A stretch of DNA of 64,000 bases from UPXZ01 sp047974405 (lineage in GTDB: Bacteria > Bacteroidota > Bacteroidia > Bacteroidales > Paludibacteraceae), in NCBI GenBank assembly GCA_047974405.1, contig JBKECI010000063.1:1-64000 (forward strand), read 5' to 3'. Each line of letters starts with the position of its first letter. Position 1 is the stretch's first letter. The notes beneath the pieces are model-generated. The model was not told the DNA's origin and searched no databases. It worked only from the letters and a program-made list of their open reading frames with translations. A program made the position numbers and the translations under genes. Positions 36,589-45,903 of this stretch are shown here, piece by piece.

Positions 36589-37631
36589 ACTTTGGCAAAT
36601 GAACCGGGAAATTTTTCGTTGATAAAATCTATTATCTTTTCGCGTACCTCTACGCGCAATGACCAGTTTTTGGAAGAATCGCTACTACTTACCAATATAC
36701 GTATTTCTTTGTACCACTCTTTGCTACCGGTTACCTGTATGTTTTGAACCCGCCCGTCCCAATTGGGATCTTTTTCTACCAGAGTTTTAAGATATTCCCG
36801 CACTGGTTTTAACGGTAAATCATATGAAACATACAAAAATATGGTTCCCATAATATCGGCGGAGTTTTTGGTCCAATTCTGTATTGGTTTTTGCAAAAAA
36901 TAGTCTATGGGTACAATCAAACGTCTTTCGTCCCACACTTTTACAACTAGGTAGGTGATGTTTATCTCTTCAATGTGTCCCCATTCACCCTCGACAATAA
37001 CTACATCGTCCAATCTTACGGGTTGTGTAAGGGCTATTTGAATACCCGAAAGTACCTGTCCTACACTGCGTTGGGCGGCAAGTCCGACAATAATTCCCAA
37101 CACACCGGCAGAAGTAAGGATGCTCATCCCTATATTTCTTAGAGAGTCTATAGTCATCAGAGCAATGGATATAAAAATAATAGCAACGGTAAAAATCACT
37201 ATTTTTTCTATCATACCGATTTGGGTAAGGCGCTTTCGGGCCTCCAAGTTATCGGCATTGTTCATATTGTATTTGTTCTGAAAATACCGGAAAAATGCTC
37301 TAACGGTTTGTATCAACAGCCAGCCAATGGCGAGTGTAAGAAGAATCTCGCTAATCTCTCTTAGTATATTGAAAAAACGTCCGTTATCTTTAAGTAATGA
37401 ACTAAAAATACTCAATAAAACAGAGAAAATAAGTGAAATTGCAGGAAATTTGAAAAGACGTATAATGAAATCGTCTATTGGGTTATTGGTTTTTTGAGCC
37501 TTTTTTTCAACTTTTTTCAATATAATATTATAAATAATTATCAAAATGAAAAATATAGCTGTAAATAGCAATAGTACAAGTGGATACTGCCAATTGCTTT
37601 GAACACTTATTATTTTGCTGAAACGATTCAT
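36567..37631 (-). CDS. Small-conductance mechanosensitive channel (MscS family)
   Basis: This 354-residue inner-membrane channel opens on membrane tension during hypo-osmotic shock. It has four or five predicted helices (about 17-37, 50-72, 90-110, 138-160 and the pore helix SAGVLGIIVGLAAQRSVGQVLSGIQ at about 187-212). The MscS beta domain follows (QPVRLDDVVIVEGEWGHIEEI, LIVPIDYFL). The extra N-terminal helices are common in YnaI/YbdG-like members. It is 15 bases downstream of the trehalose gene, so one transcript probably makes both an osmolyte and a pressure valve. Confidence 0.93.
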   Translation of the reverse strand: MNRFSKIISVQSNWQYPLVLLLFTAIFFILIIIYNIILKKVEKKAQKTNNPIDDFIIRLFKFPAISLIFSVLLSIFSSLLKDNGRFFNILREISEILLTLAIGWLLIQTVRAFFRYFQNKYNMNNADNLEARKRLTQIGMIEKIVIFTVAIIFISIALMTIDSLRNIGMSILTSAGVLGIIVGLAAQRSVGQVLSGIQIALTQPVRLDDVVIVEGEWGHIEEINITYLVVKVWDERRLIVPIDYFLQKPIQNWTKNSADIMGTIFLYVSYDLPLKPVREYLKTLVEKDPNWDGRVQNIQVTGSKEWYKEIRILVSSSDSSKNWSLRVEVREKIIDFINEKFPGSFAKVTMQKPV

Positions 37632-37646
37632 ATCGCAAAAGAGGGG

Positions 37647-39827
37647 TTAATCTATTGAGGAATTCAGTTTATCTAAAAAAGGGATAACTCCCGATTGGAG
37701 CGGAATACGATATTTGGCAACCGGCGAAAATCCTCCCACCTTTATGCTGATTCCGTCTTCTGGCAATGCGCGAAACATATCTTCATCGGTAGTATCGTCG
37801 CCTATGGCAAGTACAAAATCGTAGTTTTGCTTATGAAGACGGCGGTTTACCTCGCTTCCTTTTGTAAATTCGGGTGGTTTTACCTCTACAATTTTATTAC
37901 CCGGAACAATTTGCAAATTTAAATGAGAACAGGGACCGATGAGTGCGTTGATTAATTGCTTTTCGCGAAGTTCTGCAAGCCACACGTCCACGTTGCGATA
38001 GTGCCAAACCAGAGAGGCATCTTTTACCTCCAACGTCGAACGGGGAGTTTTTTCTATTGTATGGCTTATGATGTTGATTATTTCTTCGTCCCATTCTACT
38101 ATTTTTTTCTGATTTTCGTACCACTTGTCGTTTTCTTTGTAAAATGCGCCGTGTTCTGCCGCAAAATCGAGATTCATCCCCTTGAACCATTCATCCAATA
38201 TTTGATGATTTCTTCCGCTGTTGATAACAATGGTGTTTTTTTTGTCGTCTAGCATTCGGGTGATTAATTCTAGCAATTCAGCGGAGGGTACTGCATCTTT
38301 AGGATTTTTGACAAATGGCGCCAGCGTACCATCGTAATCCAAAAAAATGATTCTGTTCGAGGCATTGTCATACGAACTTTTGATTTGGTTAAACTGTCTT
38401 TTTCCTACGATTTTTTGTATTATTTGTAAATTTTGCTCTTTGATGGCACCAAGTTCATTCACAAAGTCATTAGCCCATTTTTTAATATCTTGTTTTTGTA
38501 TCCGTCTCTGCATTTTTTCTAAGCGTTCTGCTTTTTCGGTAGAGTTCATAGTAAGTGCATTGACGAGCGCATTTTCTATTTCGTTGGTATCGTTGGGGGT
38601 AATGATGATAGCGTCGTTCAATTCGATAGCAGCGCCGGCCATTTCGCTCAGAATAAGTACTCCGGGATTTTCTATATTTTTTGTTGCCAGGTATTCTTTT
38701 GCCACTAAGTTCATTCCGTCTCTAAGGGGGGTAACCAATGCCACTTCGGCAATGTTATACATAGCAATCAACTCGTTGAATGCAAAACTTCTGTAAAAAT
38801 AATAGATGGGATTCCATCCGAGTTTCGAATATCTACCGTTGATTTCTCCTATGGCTTGATCAATTTTACCTTTCAGGTCTGCATATTTTTTTACAGCATC
38901 TCTCGAAGGCACCACTATCATTGCCAGCGATACTTTTTCGTGGTATTGGGGATTATTTTTGAGAAACTGTGCGAATCCGTTCAGGCGGTGCAATATGCCT
39001 TTGCTGTAGTCCAGCCTATCCACAGAGAGGATAATGGATTGCTTACCCATTTTTCGCTTGAGTAGATTGGCTTTTTTCTTTACATCGAGGAGCAAGCTCG
39101 CTTTACTGTATTGCTCGTAGTTGATACCCATAGGAAAAGCGTCTACATGAACGGTGCGATCTTTCAGATTGATCTCGTCCAAATTGCAGTTAATGTCTAG
39201 TACCCGAAAGACGGCACTTATAAAATGCCTCATATAATCGTGAGTATGAAACCCGATGAGGTCTGCACCCAATAGCCCGTTGAGTACCTCTTCTCTGTCG
39301 GGGAGTACGCGGAAAAGTTCGTAAGACGGGAAAGGGATGTGATGAAAGTAGCCTATGCTTACTTTGGGGCGTTTGTCCCGTATCATTTTGGGCAACAGCA
39401 TCAATTGATAATCTTGAACCCAAACAATATCATCGCTTTCGATAAATGGGATTGCTGCTTGGCAAAAGAGATTGTTTACCTGCCGGTAAGCCTCCCAATA
39501 TTCAGTTTTGAACTGTATGTAGGAGAAAAAATAATGGCACATGGGCCATATAGTACTGTTGCTGTAACCTTCGTAATAGTTTTCGATTTGTTCCGTAGAT
39601 AGAAATACGGGATAGTAATTTAATTTATGTAGTTTTTTGGTAATTATTTCTTTTTCCTCTTCATTTTCGGCGTGAATACCGGGCCATCCTACCCAATATT
39701 TTTCGGCTTTTGTTTCTAATGAGCCAAGTCCGGTAGCCAGCCCCCCTTCGCTTCGTGAAACATAAAACTTGTTATTCTTTTTTTCTATTTTTACGGGAAG
39801 TCTGTTGGCGATAATAATAATTTTCAT
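37647..39827 (-). CDS. otsAB: Fused trehalose-6-phosphate synthase / trehalose-phosphatase
   Basis: This 726-residue fusion makes trehalose from UDP-glucose and glucose 6-phosphate. The OtsA half (1-470) shows RLPVKI, SEGGLATGLGSL, VWVQDYQLMLLPKMIRD, FHHIPFPSYELFRVLP, DRLDYSKGI and PLRDGMNLVAKEY. The OtsB half (about 485-726) is a HAD phosphatase with FLDYDGTLAPF (first Asp near 496) and a distal IGDDTTDEDMF. Fusion in one chain is typical of Bacteroidota. Trehalose is an osmoprotectant, which fits the adjoining MscS gene. Confidence 0.95.
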   Translation of the reverse strand: MKIIIIANRLPVKIEKKNNKFYVSRSEGGLATGLGSLETKAEKYWVGWPGIHAENEEEKEIITKKLHKLNYYPVFLSTEQIENYYEGYSNSTIWPMCHYFFSYIQFKTEYWEAYRQVNNLFCQAAIPFIESDDIVWVQDYQLMLLPKMIRDKRPKVSIGYFHHIPFPSYELFRVLPDREEVLNGLLGADLIGFHTHDYMRHFISAVFRVLDINCNLDEINLKDRTVHVDAFPMGINYEQYSKASLLLDVKKKANLLKRKMGKQSIILSVDRLDYSKGILHRLNGFAQFLKNNPQYHEKVSLAMIVVPSRDAVKKYADLKGKIDQAIGEINGRYSKLGWNPIYYFYRSFAFNELIAMYNIAEVALVTPLRDGMNLVAKEYLATKNIENPGVLILSEMAGAAIELNDAIIITPNDTNEIENALVNALTMNSTEKAERLEKMQRRIQKQDIKKWANDFVNELGAIKEQNLQIIQKIVGKRQFNQIKSSYDNASNRIIFLDYDGTLAPFVKNPKDAVPSAELLELITRMLDDKKNTIVINSGRNHQILDEWFKGMNLDFAAEHGAFYKENDKWYENQKKIVEWDEEIINIISHTIEKTPRSTLEVKDASLVWHYRNVDVWLAELREKQLINALIGPCSHLNLQIVPGNKIVEVKPPEFTKGSEVNRRLHKQNYDFVLAIGDDTTDEDMFRALPEDGISIKVGGFSPVAKYRIPLQSGVIPFLDKLNSSID

Positions 39828-40147
39828 CTGTTTATAATTGATTTTTTATTTGTCAGGTAGGAGTTTTAGTTATTAAAATTGTCATTACTTTGTGTGTTGA
39901 ACGATAATTTTAATTATGCTCTGGTTCGTGTGTTGAACGCTGTTCTATTTGCTTGCTATTAGCAAATTGAACGTTTACTGTGTTCTGAGTTTATAAAGGT
40001 TAAACAGTTAATTTACGTGAAATGTTTGCGTAAAAAAGCAAACATATACTAAGGTGTTGATAATTAAAATAATAATGTGTTGTTTGCTGGGTGTATTTTA
40101 TCTCTTTGATTGAATATGCTTTATCTTTTAGGAAGAGAAAGTGCTTT
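39828..40147. other. 320-base intergenic region upstream of otsAB with repeats and a hairpin
   Basis: The sequence TTGAACG occurs three times (39897-39903, 39933-39939, 39967-39973), the first two within a 12-base identical GTGTGTTGAACG. The spacing is 36 and 34 bases. A perfect 8-bp inverted repeat ATGTTTGC/GCAAACAT lies at 40022-40045. A minus-strand TATGTTTG (40046-40039) matches the -7 box and could start otsAB transcription, with the repeats then in its leader. No ORF is supported. Confidence 0.55.
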
Positions 40148-41110
40148 TTATCGAGACTGAAACAAATAATATTGCACAAAACCCATTACTTCCATAGTAA
40201 GTGCAATGAAAATATGCACCATTACACCTCCCCAAATGTGGCGGGTCTGATATGCCAATGCTCCCAAAATATAACCTCCAAAAGCAGATGAGATGCACTC
40301 AGCAAGCGGTTTGCCAAAATGAATGGATACGTAGAATGCTACCATGGGGAGTATTGCCGTTCGTCCCATAAGCCACATCATTCCCACTACCAAAGTCCCT
40401 CTAAATATTAGCTCTGTCATTACAAAATCCAAGCTATAAACAAGTTCGTAGATAGAGGTGTAAATCCAAGTTTGCATTCCGAAGATATTTTCAAAGTTCC
40501 ACGGCTTAAATTGCGGGTAAGCATTCAAAAAATCGGGAGTAAACGAAATAAAAATCAAAAAAGGGGAGAGCAGTAAAAACAACGCAAAATATCCGCTGAA
40601 ATGTGTCGAATTTTTGGTAAGTCCGTAAAAACCGTTTACTTTTTTATCAACGATAAATTTTACCATCATCAATATGGGTATAAATATGAAAAAGCACTTC
40701 AGTTGTGAAAAAATCGAAAGAATATACATTCTTTCTTGTGTTGCAAGATGAGAAAAATCCCATTGGGTGTAAGAAAAATATCCAACGGCAACACCATAGA
40801 GTACAATAAAAAAGGCGCTTTGAAGATAGAAACGGTAGTTTTTCAGAATATCGTATCGTTTGCGAAGTAGGAGAGTGGGAATAGCAACAGCAAAATATAT
40901 TGCCGAATAGAATAACGGCATTGTCCACTCCGAGTCGCCTTGGTAGTAGCTTATTCGAATAAAATTATGATAAAAATGGAAATGGTAATTGAGAAAAATA
41001 AGAACAAAAATAAAAGAGAATGTAAAGAGATATGCTTTGAAATGGAAATCTTTTTTTGCAAAGGTTGTAACCTCATTTACGAGAGCAAATATGGACTTTT
41101 TTATAGGCAT
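40148..41110 (-). CDS. CPBP-family intramembrane protein, degenerate protease motif
   Basis: This 320-residue membrane protein has about eight helices and a C-terminal CPBP (Rce1-like) region. Motif 1 reads TELIFRG (E233, R237), so the first Glu of the usual EExxxR pair is Thr. Downstream are H264 in YVSIHFGK and H299 in VMVHIFIAL. With one of two catalytic Glu missing, protease activity is uncertain; it may be a non-catalytic relative. It lies 9 bases after the Nudix gene on the same strand, so the two are co-transcribed. Confidence 0.83.
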   Translation of the reverse strand: MPIKKSIFALVNEVTTFAKKDFHFKAYLFTFSFIFVLIFLNYHFHFYHNFIRISYYQGDSEWTMPLFYSAIYFAVAIPTLLLRKRYDILKNYRFYLQSAFFIVLYGVAVGYFSYTQWDFSHLATQERMYILSIFSQLKCFFIFIPILMMVKFIVDKKVNGFYGLTKNSTHFSGYFALFLLLSPFLIFISFTPDFLNAYPQFKPWNFENIFGMQTWIYTSIYELVYSLDFVMTELIFRGTLVVGMMWLMGRTAILPMVAFYVSIHFGKPLAECISSAFGGYILGALAYQTRHIWGGVMVHIFIALTMEVMGFVQYYLFQSR

Positions 41111-41119
41111 TAGATTTGT

Positions 41120-41626
41120 TTACTGTAAAGATAAATGTTTTCTTAATCTATCAAATTCATCTTCAAAATTGGGGGTAAAGATATTTTTGCCGATATTATT
41201 TTTGATATCGTTCAACGTCCAAAATTTTCCTTCCGAAATTTCAAATTTGTTGGAGGAAATATGTCCGTTGTAAACGGTATGAAAACTGTTTACTAATTCT
41301 CTCTCTACATTGCTTTGAAAGACGTATCGAAACATAAAAACCGGCTCAAAAGCAAGCAAACCCAGTTCCTCTCTTGCTTCGCGCATTAGTGCATTTTCGA
41401 TAGTCTCGCCATAGTCGATATGTCCGCCTACCGACGTATCCCATTTCCCTGGTTGTACGTCTTTATTATTGGCTCTTTTTTGTAAAAAGAGGTCTCCCTG
41501 CGAATTGCACACATGCAAATGAACTACCGGATGGAGCAAGAAACTCCCCGAATGGCACTTCTTTCGGGTGGCGCTCCCCATTACTTTACCATCTTCATCA
41601 ACTATAGGAAAAATCTCTTGTTTCAC
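41120..41626 (-). CDS. Nudix hydrolase
   Basis: This 168-residue enzyme has an intact Nudix box at about 68-90: G-x5-E-x7-REAREELGL. The N-terminal part (IFPIVDEDGKVMGSATRKKCH) and LHPVVHLHVCNSQGDLFLQKR resemble the isopentenyl-diphosphate isomerase/YfcD-like branch. The substrate may therefore be a nucleotide derivative or an isoprenoid diphosphate. Its start overlaps the stop of the upstream GH2 gene by four bases, giving translational coupling. Confidence 0.92.
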   Translation of the reverse strand: MKQEIFPIVDEDGKVMGSATRKKCHSGSFLLHPVVHLHVCNSQGDLFLQKRANNKDVQPGKWDTSVGGHIDYGETIENALMREAREELGLLAFEPVFMFRYVFQSNVERELVNSFHTVYNGHISSNKFEISEGKFWTLNDIKNNIGKNIFTPNFEDEFDRLRKHLSLQ

Positions 41627-44061
41627 TTTCTGATTTTGTCTGTTTTTATACTTTTGATGGTAATTTTACTGCTTCTTAAGTTTGGTGAGGCTACTTTTAA
41701 ACGAATATTGCCAGTTTTTTGCAAACTTTTTACCACAACCATTGCTCTTCCTTTCCAGGATTTGTGCGAATTGCCTATATACGATTCGGTATCTTTGAGG
41801 TCGGCGTTGGCAATGCCTATGATTTTGCCTGCTCCTTCTATTTCGAAATGTAGCATATCGTTGAAGTTTGGATCTACGATTCCTGTTTCATCGGTAATTT
41901 CTACTGTTATAAAAGATAAATCCTCGCCGGTGGCAAAAATTGTTTTTCTGTCGGCAGTAAGTTTTATTTTTGATGCTTGTTGGGCTGTTTTCAGTATTAC
42001 AGATTCTTTTTCAACACCGTTTTCGATACCTGTCGAACGGAGGATTCCGGGTGTAAAGGGGACGGTAAAAGTAGCTTTAAACTCTTCCTGCTCACTTACT
42101 TTTTTTTCAGCAATAAGTTTATTGTTGAGGTAGAGGCGAACGGCAGGATATTTGGAATATACTTCTACGTCAAGATTTTTGCCTTCCAATGATTTGCCCC
42201 AAGTCCAACTTTCCCAAGTAGGCCAAACCGCCCACAAAGTGGTTTTTATTTTACCGTTTTCGGGATTGGGTTCGCGCACTGCCATATAGAGCTTTTCGTC
42301 GCTGTTGTAGAGCATATTACGGTAGTGCGAAATGGGTTTTCTCCAACCTGTAAGGTCAATGTCTCCACAATAAGCTCCGTGCCAGGGAAAACGTTCGCTG
42401 TTGTAATGTTCGTCGGCTTTTTCGTTTGGATAGTAGTATCCTCCAATTCCCGATTCGCCCAAATAATCTATAGCGGTCCACACAAAATCGCCGATAATAT
42501 AATTATTTTTGGAAACCAATTTCCAAATATTAAATGCGTTTGCAGGGTACGATTCGGTGTTTACGATCACTCTGTCGGGAACTCTTGCATGATCTTTGGG
42601 AGCTTTGTGCAACTGATAATTGTATCCGCATACATCATGTACCGCCATTAAGGGATCAAAAATTTCCCAATCATTATCCCAGGTAGTCATCGCAGAGGTA
42701 ATAGGGCGTGTAGAGTCGATAGAGAGAACTGCATTTCTTAACATTTTTGCAGTGGTTACAGCTTCGGTCGATTTTCGTTCTATAATTTCGTTTCCAATAC
42801 TCCAAAGGATGATCGATGGATGATTTTTGTCTCTTGCAACCATATCTTGTATGTCTATTACTGCCCATTTATCGAAATACAGAGCGTAATCATACCGATT
42901 TTTTTGCTCTTTCCATCCATCAAAAGCCTCGTCAATTACCAACAGTCCCAATCTGTCGCATGCTTCCAGAAAGGCTGTAGAAGGTATGTTATGCGAGGTA
43001 CGCACGGCATTGAATCCGGCTGCCTTTAACAGTTCTACTTTTTTCTCTTCTACTCTGTCGTAGGCGGTGGCTCCAAGACATCCATTGTCATGATGAACAC
43101 ATCCACCATTGAGTATTATCGGTTTTCCATTGAGTACAAATCCTTTGTCGGCGCCAAATTGAATGGAACGGATACCAAACTGTTGTTTGAAATTATCGAC
43201 AAGTAGATTTTCTTTATATATGCTGATGTCTGCCCGGTAGAGGTTGGGTGATTTGGGCGACCATAATTTTGGCCTTTTTACAGAGATGTGCTGTGTTACG
43301 ATTGTTTCGGAATTGGCATTTAGGCTTATTTGTCGTGTGTCGCTGCCTGTGTTTTTTTGATTGGAATTGAAAATAGTAGTTGTTAAATTGATATTTTGAG
43401 AAAAATTTGTCTGATTTTTAACAACTGTTTCTATTTTTACAAGAGATTCTTCCGGAGTGATGGTTGGAGTAGAGATGCTTACTCCCCAATGTTTTATGTT
43501 AATCTTGTCGGTAGCTAATATCCATACGTGTCTGTATATTCCGGAACCGGTGTACCACCGGCAGTTTTTTTGTTTGGAATTATCTACCCGTACTGCAATG
43601 GTATTTTCTTTATCGAATTGAATATAAGGTGTTAAATCATACATAAACGATGAATATCCGTAAGGGCGGATACCTAGCAATTTTCCGTTGATATACACTT
43701 CGGAATTGTTGTAAACACCTTCAAAGTATATGGAGAGAATGTTGTCTCTCATATCGGGTGATACGGAAAAGGTTTTGCGATACCAACCGATTCCGGTAGG
43801 GAAGTATCCGCCATCGTTGCCCGAAGGATTTTTTCTGTCTATCTTTCCTTCGATGCTCCAATCGTGTGGCAGGTCAATTTTTTGCCAGGTTGAGTCGTCA
43901 AAGTTTTGATTGTATGCCTGTGGGATGTCTCCCAAGTAAAATTTCCATTCGAAATCAAAAAGTTGTTTTCTTTCCGTATTGCCTATAGACAGGGCAAAAA
44001 TGTTGTTGCAGATAGGTAGAAGACAAAAAATAACAAGGTATGGTACAATCTGTTTTTTCAT
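41623..44061 (-). CDS. Secreted glycoside hydrolase family 2 (beta-galactosidase-like), second copy
   Basis: This 812-residue protein has a signal peptide (about 1-23). The GH2 N-terminal domain shows DLPHDWSIEG, GIGWYRKTF and GSGIYRHVW; the barrel shows RTSHNIPSTAFLEACDRLGLLV. The acid/base is E425 in WSIGNEII and the nucleophile probably E503 in VNTESYP. C-terminal domains include a DUF4982-like segment and an Ig-like region. Layout follows the plus-strand GH2 at 18681, but the active-site flanks differ (NTESYP against GSENRH), so the substrates probably differ. It sits in a run of unrelated minus-strand genes. Confidence 0.93.
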   Translation of the reverse strand: MKKQIVPYLVIFCLLPICNNIFALSIGNTERKQLFDFEWKFYLGDIPQAYNQNFDDSTWQKIDLPHDWSIEGKIDRKNPSGNDGGYFPTGIGWYRKTFSVSPDMRDNILSIYFEGVYNNSEVYINGKLLGIRPYGYSSFMYDLTPYIQFDKENTIAVRVDNSKQKNCRWYTGSGIYRHVWILATDKINIKHWGVSISTPTITPEESLVKIETVVKNQTNFSQNINLTTTIFNSNQKNTGSDTRQISLNANSETIVTQHISVKRPKLWSPKSPNLYRADISIYKENLLVDNFKQQFGIRSIQFGADKGFVLNGKPIILNGGCVHHDNGCLGATAYDRVEEKKVELLKAAGFNAVRTSHNIPSTAFLEACDRLGLLVIDEAFDGWKEQKNRYDYALYFDKWAVIDIQDMVARDKNHPSIILWSIGNEIIERKSTEAVTTAKMLRNAVLSIDSTRPITSAMTTWDNDWEIFDPLMAVHDVCGYNYQLHKAPKDHARVPDRVIVNTESYPANAFNIWKLVSKNNYIIGDFVWTAIDYLGESGIGGYYYPNEKADEHYNSERFPWHGAYCGDIDLTGWRKPISHYRNMLYNSDEKLYMAVREPNPENGKIKTTLWAVWPTWESWTWGKSLEGKNLDVEVYSKYPAVRLYLNNKLIAEKKVSEQEEFKATFTVPFTPGILRSTGIENGVEKESVILKTAQQASKIKLTADRKTIFATGEDLSFITVEITDETGIVDPNFNDMLHFEIEGAGKIIGIANADLKDTESYIGNSHKSWKGRAMVVVKSLQKTGNIRLKVASPNLRSSKITIKSIKTDKIRK

Positions 44062-44074
44062 ACTTTATTTATTT

Positions 44075-44701
44075 TTACAAAATTTCTATCAATTCATTTA
44101 ACGGTTTTCTTATTTTGGGATATTTGAGTAAATGGTCGTTTTCTGTATCTCTGTACCCTAAAGTAAGTAGAAGGGTAGTTCCCTCTTTTTGAGTATCTAA
44201 TTGGAGTAATTTGTCCAAAGTTTTGGGATTAAAACCTTCTATAGGGGTGGCATCTATTTGTAAATTGGCTGCGGCAATGGTAGCATACCCCATAGCTATA
44301 TATGTTTGATGTGACGACCAATTTGTAAAATCTGTTCCTGTTCTTTGTATCAGTGCGTCAATTTTTTCTTTGTAAGATTTTACAGCCTCGTCTGTATAAT
44401 TTCTTGTCTCTTTCATTCTGTTGAGATAGGTTTCAATGTATTCTTGGGACAATGTTTTCATAGTTTTGAATATGAGCAGATGAGAGCATTGGCAGAGTAC
44501 AATCTGCGGGCATGATTCTTCAAATATTTTCTGTATCAGTTGTTTGTTTGCGGTAACAATCACTTTATATGGTTCGAGTCCGTAAGCCGAAGGGGCAAGG
44601 CGGACGGTTTCCAATATTTCGTCTATTTGGTTTTGAGGAATTATTTTTCCTGTCATCCGTTTGGTGGCGTAGCGCCACTTTAGTATTTCGATGATGTTCA
44701 T
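44075..44701 (-). CDS. Nitroreductase-family NAD(P)H oxidoreductase
   Basis: This 208-residue flavoprotein has the family start MNIIEILKWRYATKRMTG with the FMN-phosphate residues, then LAPSAYGLEPYKVIV (about 35-50). A later segment is WSSHQTYIAMGYATIAAANLQIDATPIEGF, and TLLLTLGYRD closes the FMN site. It probably reduces quinones or nitro compounds; the NfsB branch fits. It is 13 bases upstream of the GH2 gene on the same strand. Confidence 0.92.
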   Translation of the reverse strand: MNIIEILKWRYATKRMTGKIIPQNQIDEILETVRLAPSAYGLEPYKVIVTANKQLIQKIFEESCPQIVLCQCSHLLIFKTMKTLSQEYIETYLNRMKETRNYTDEAVKSYKEKIDALIQRTGTDFTNWSSHQTYIAMGYATIAAANLQIDATPIEGFNPKTLDKLLQLDTQKEGTTLLLTLGYRDTENDHLLKYPKIRKPLNELIEIL

Positions 44702-44719
44702 AGTTTACTTAATTCAATT

Positions 44720-45079
44720 TTAATATTTTTTTTTATCTTCTCTTGCAGTAGAGTGGTTTTTTGTATGTAAACCTAAACAACAATACAGTTCCAAAAGTTT
44801 TTTGAGAAGTGCATTGCCAGGGATTCTTTTTCGCTCCCCAATATGTTGGAACAGCGATTCGTATGCTATTTCCAATCGTGTGATATTTTTTTAGGGAAAA
44901 CTCTGCTGAAAGTATTTTATAATATCATTGGTTGAAGAAATGAGAAAAAAGGGGGAAGATTTTTCTTCAAAATTCTCAAAACTGTTCTCTTTCTTGGTGT
45001 TGCCGTACAAGAATTTGGCAAGAGCCAGATAGAATTGTTCCAAAAGTCTCACAATATGGTCTTTCTCTTTTATGGACAT
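44720..45079 (-). pseudogene. Small gene broken by an in-frame TAA stop
   Basis: The reading frame starts at 45079 (MSIKEKDHIVRLLEQFYLAL) and meets TAA at 44893-44891 after 62 codons. It then continues in the same frame without another stop to TAA at 44722-44720, as KNITRLEIAYESLFQHIGER and ALLKKLLELYCCLGLHTKNH. The second half is protein-like and in frame, so the parent was probably about 119 residues with one nonsense codon. The TAA sits in a CCCTAAAAAAA context. The protein looks helical and cytoplasmic; I do not know the family for certain. It lies 19 bases after trpA. A sequencing error is an alternative explanation. Confidence 0.65.
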
Positions 45080-45098
45080 TGTTTTTGTTAAAAAAAAA

Positions 45099-45869
45099 TT
45101 ATTGATTCAGTCTTTCCAACAGTAATTTGATGGCTTCGTTGGCGCTGTCTGTTTCGTTTTGCGCTTTGATATATGCGCTGCCGATAATTGCTCCTGATGC
45201 GTATTTGAATACCATCTCTTTGGTAGCTTTGTTTGAAATCCCAAAACCTATCATACGCGGGTTTTTAAGATTCATACTTTTGATTTTTTCAAAATAAGCC
45301 GTTTGTTTGTCAAACGAAGATTGTGTTCCGGTAACCGAGGCTGAAGATACCATATATATAAATCCGTTTGTATTGTTGTCTATTTCACGAATCCGTTCTT
45401 CAGAGGTTTCGGGTGTGATGAGGAATATGAATTTTAAGCTGTATTTTTCGACAACTGTTTTGTAATTGATCAAATAGTCGCTTATTGGCAGGTCCGGTAT
45501 GATCATTCCATCCACCTCTACACGTTTACACTCTTTACAAAATGCCTCGAATCCAAATTGCATAATGGGGTTAAGGTAGCCCATCAGGATAAGCGGGATA
45601 TGGACTGTTTTCCTGATATGGGTCAATTGTTCGAACAATAGGCGTATGCTTATGCCGTTTTCTAATGCTTGGTGGCTACTTTGTTGGATTACTACGCCGT
45701 CTGCCATAGGGTCTGAAAAGGGAATGCCCACTTCTATCAAATCAACGCCGTTGTTTTGTAATGTTTCGATGGTGGAAGCGGTGTCATCCAAGTTGGGAAA
45801 TCCGGCGGTGATGTATATAGAGAGTATGTTTTCTTTTTTTTCCTGAAATAATCTGTTGATTCTGTTCAT
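45099..45869 (-). CDS. trpA: Tryptophan synthase alpha subunit
   Basis: This 256-residue TIM-barrel enzyme cleaves indole-3-glycerol phosphate to indole for the beta subunit. The catalytic Glu and Asp are in VDLIEVGIPFSDPMADG (about 40-56). MVSSASVTGTQSSF and GFGISNKATKEMV bind the phosphate. It is the last biosynthetic gene of the operon, separated by nine kilobases from trpB at the other end, the standard Bacteroidota order. Confidence 0.97.
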   Translation of the reverse strand: MNRINRLFQEKKENILSIYITAGFPNLDDTASTIETLQNNGVDLIEVGIPFSDPMADGVVIQQSSHQALENGISIRLLFEQLTHIRKTVHIPLILMGYLNPIMQFGFEAFCKECKRVEVDGMIIPDLPISDYLINYKTVVEKYSLKFIFLITPETSEERIREIDNNTNGFIYMVSSASVTGTQSSFDKQTAYFEKIKSMNLKNPRMIGFGISNKATKEMVFKYASGAIIGSAYIKAQNETDSANEAIKLLLERLNQ

Positions 45870-45903
45870 TTTTTATCTAATTCAAAGGGATTATATTTTC
45901 CGA

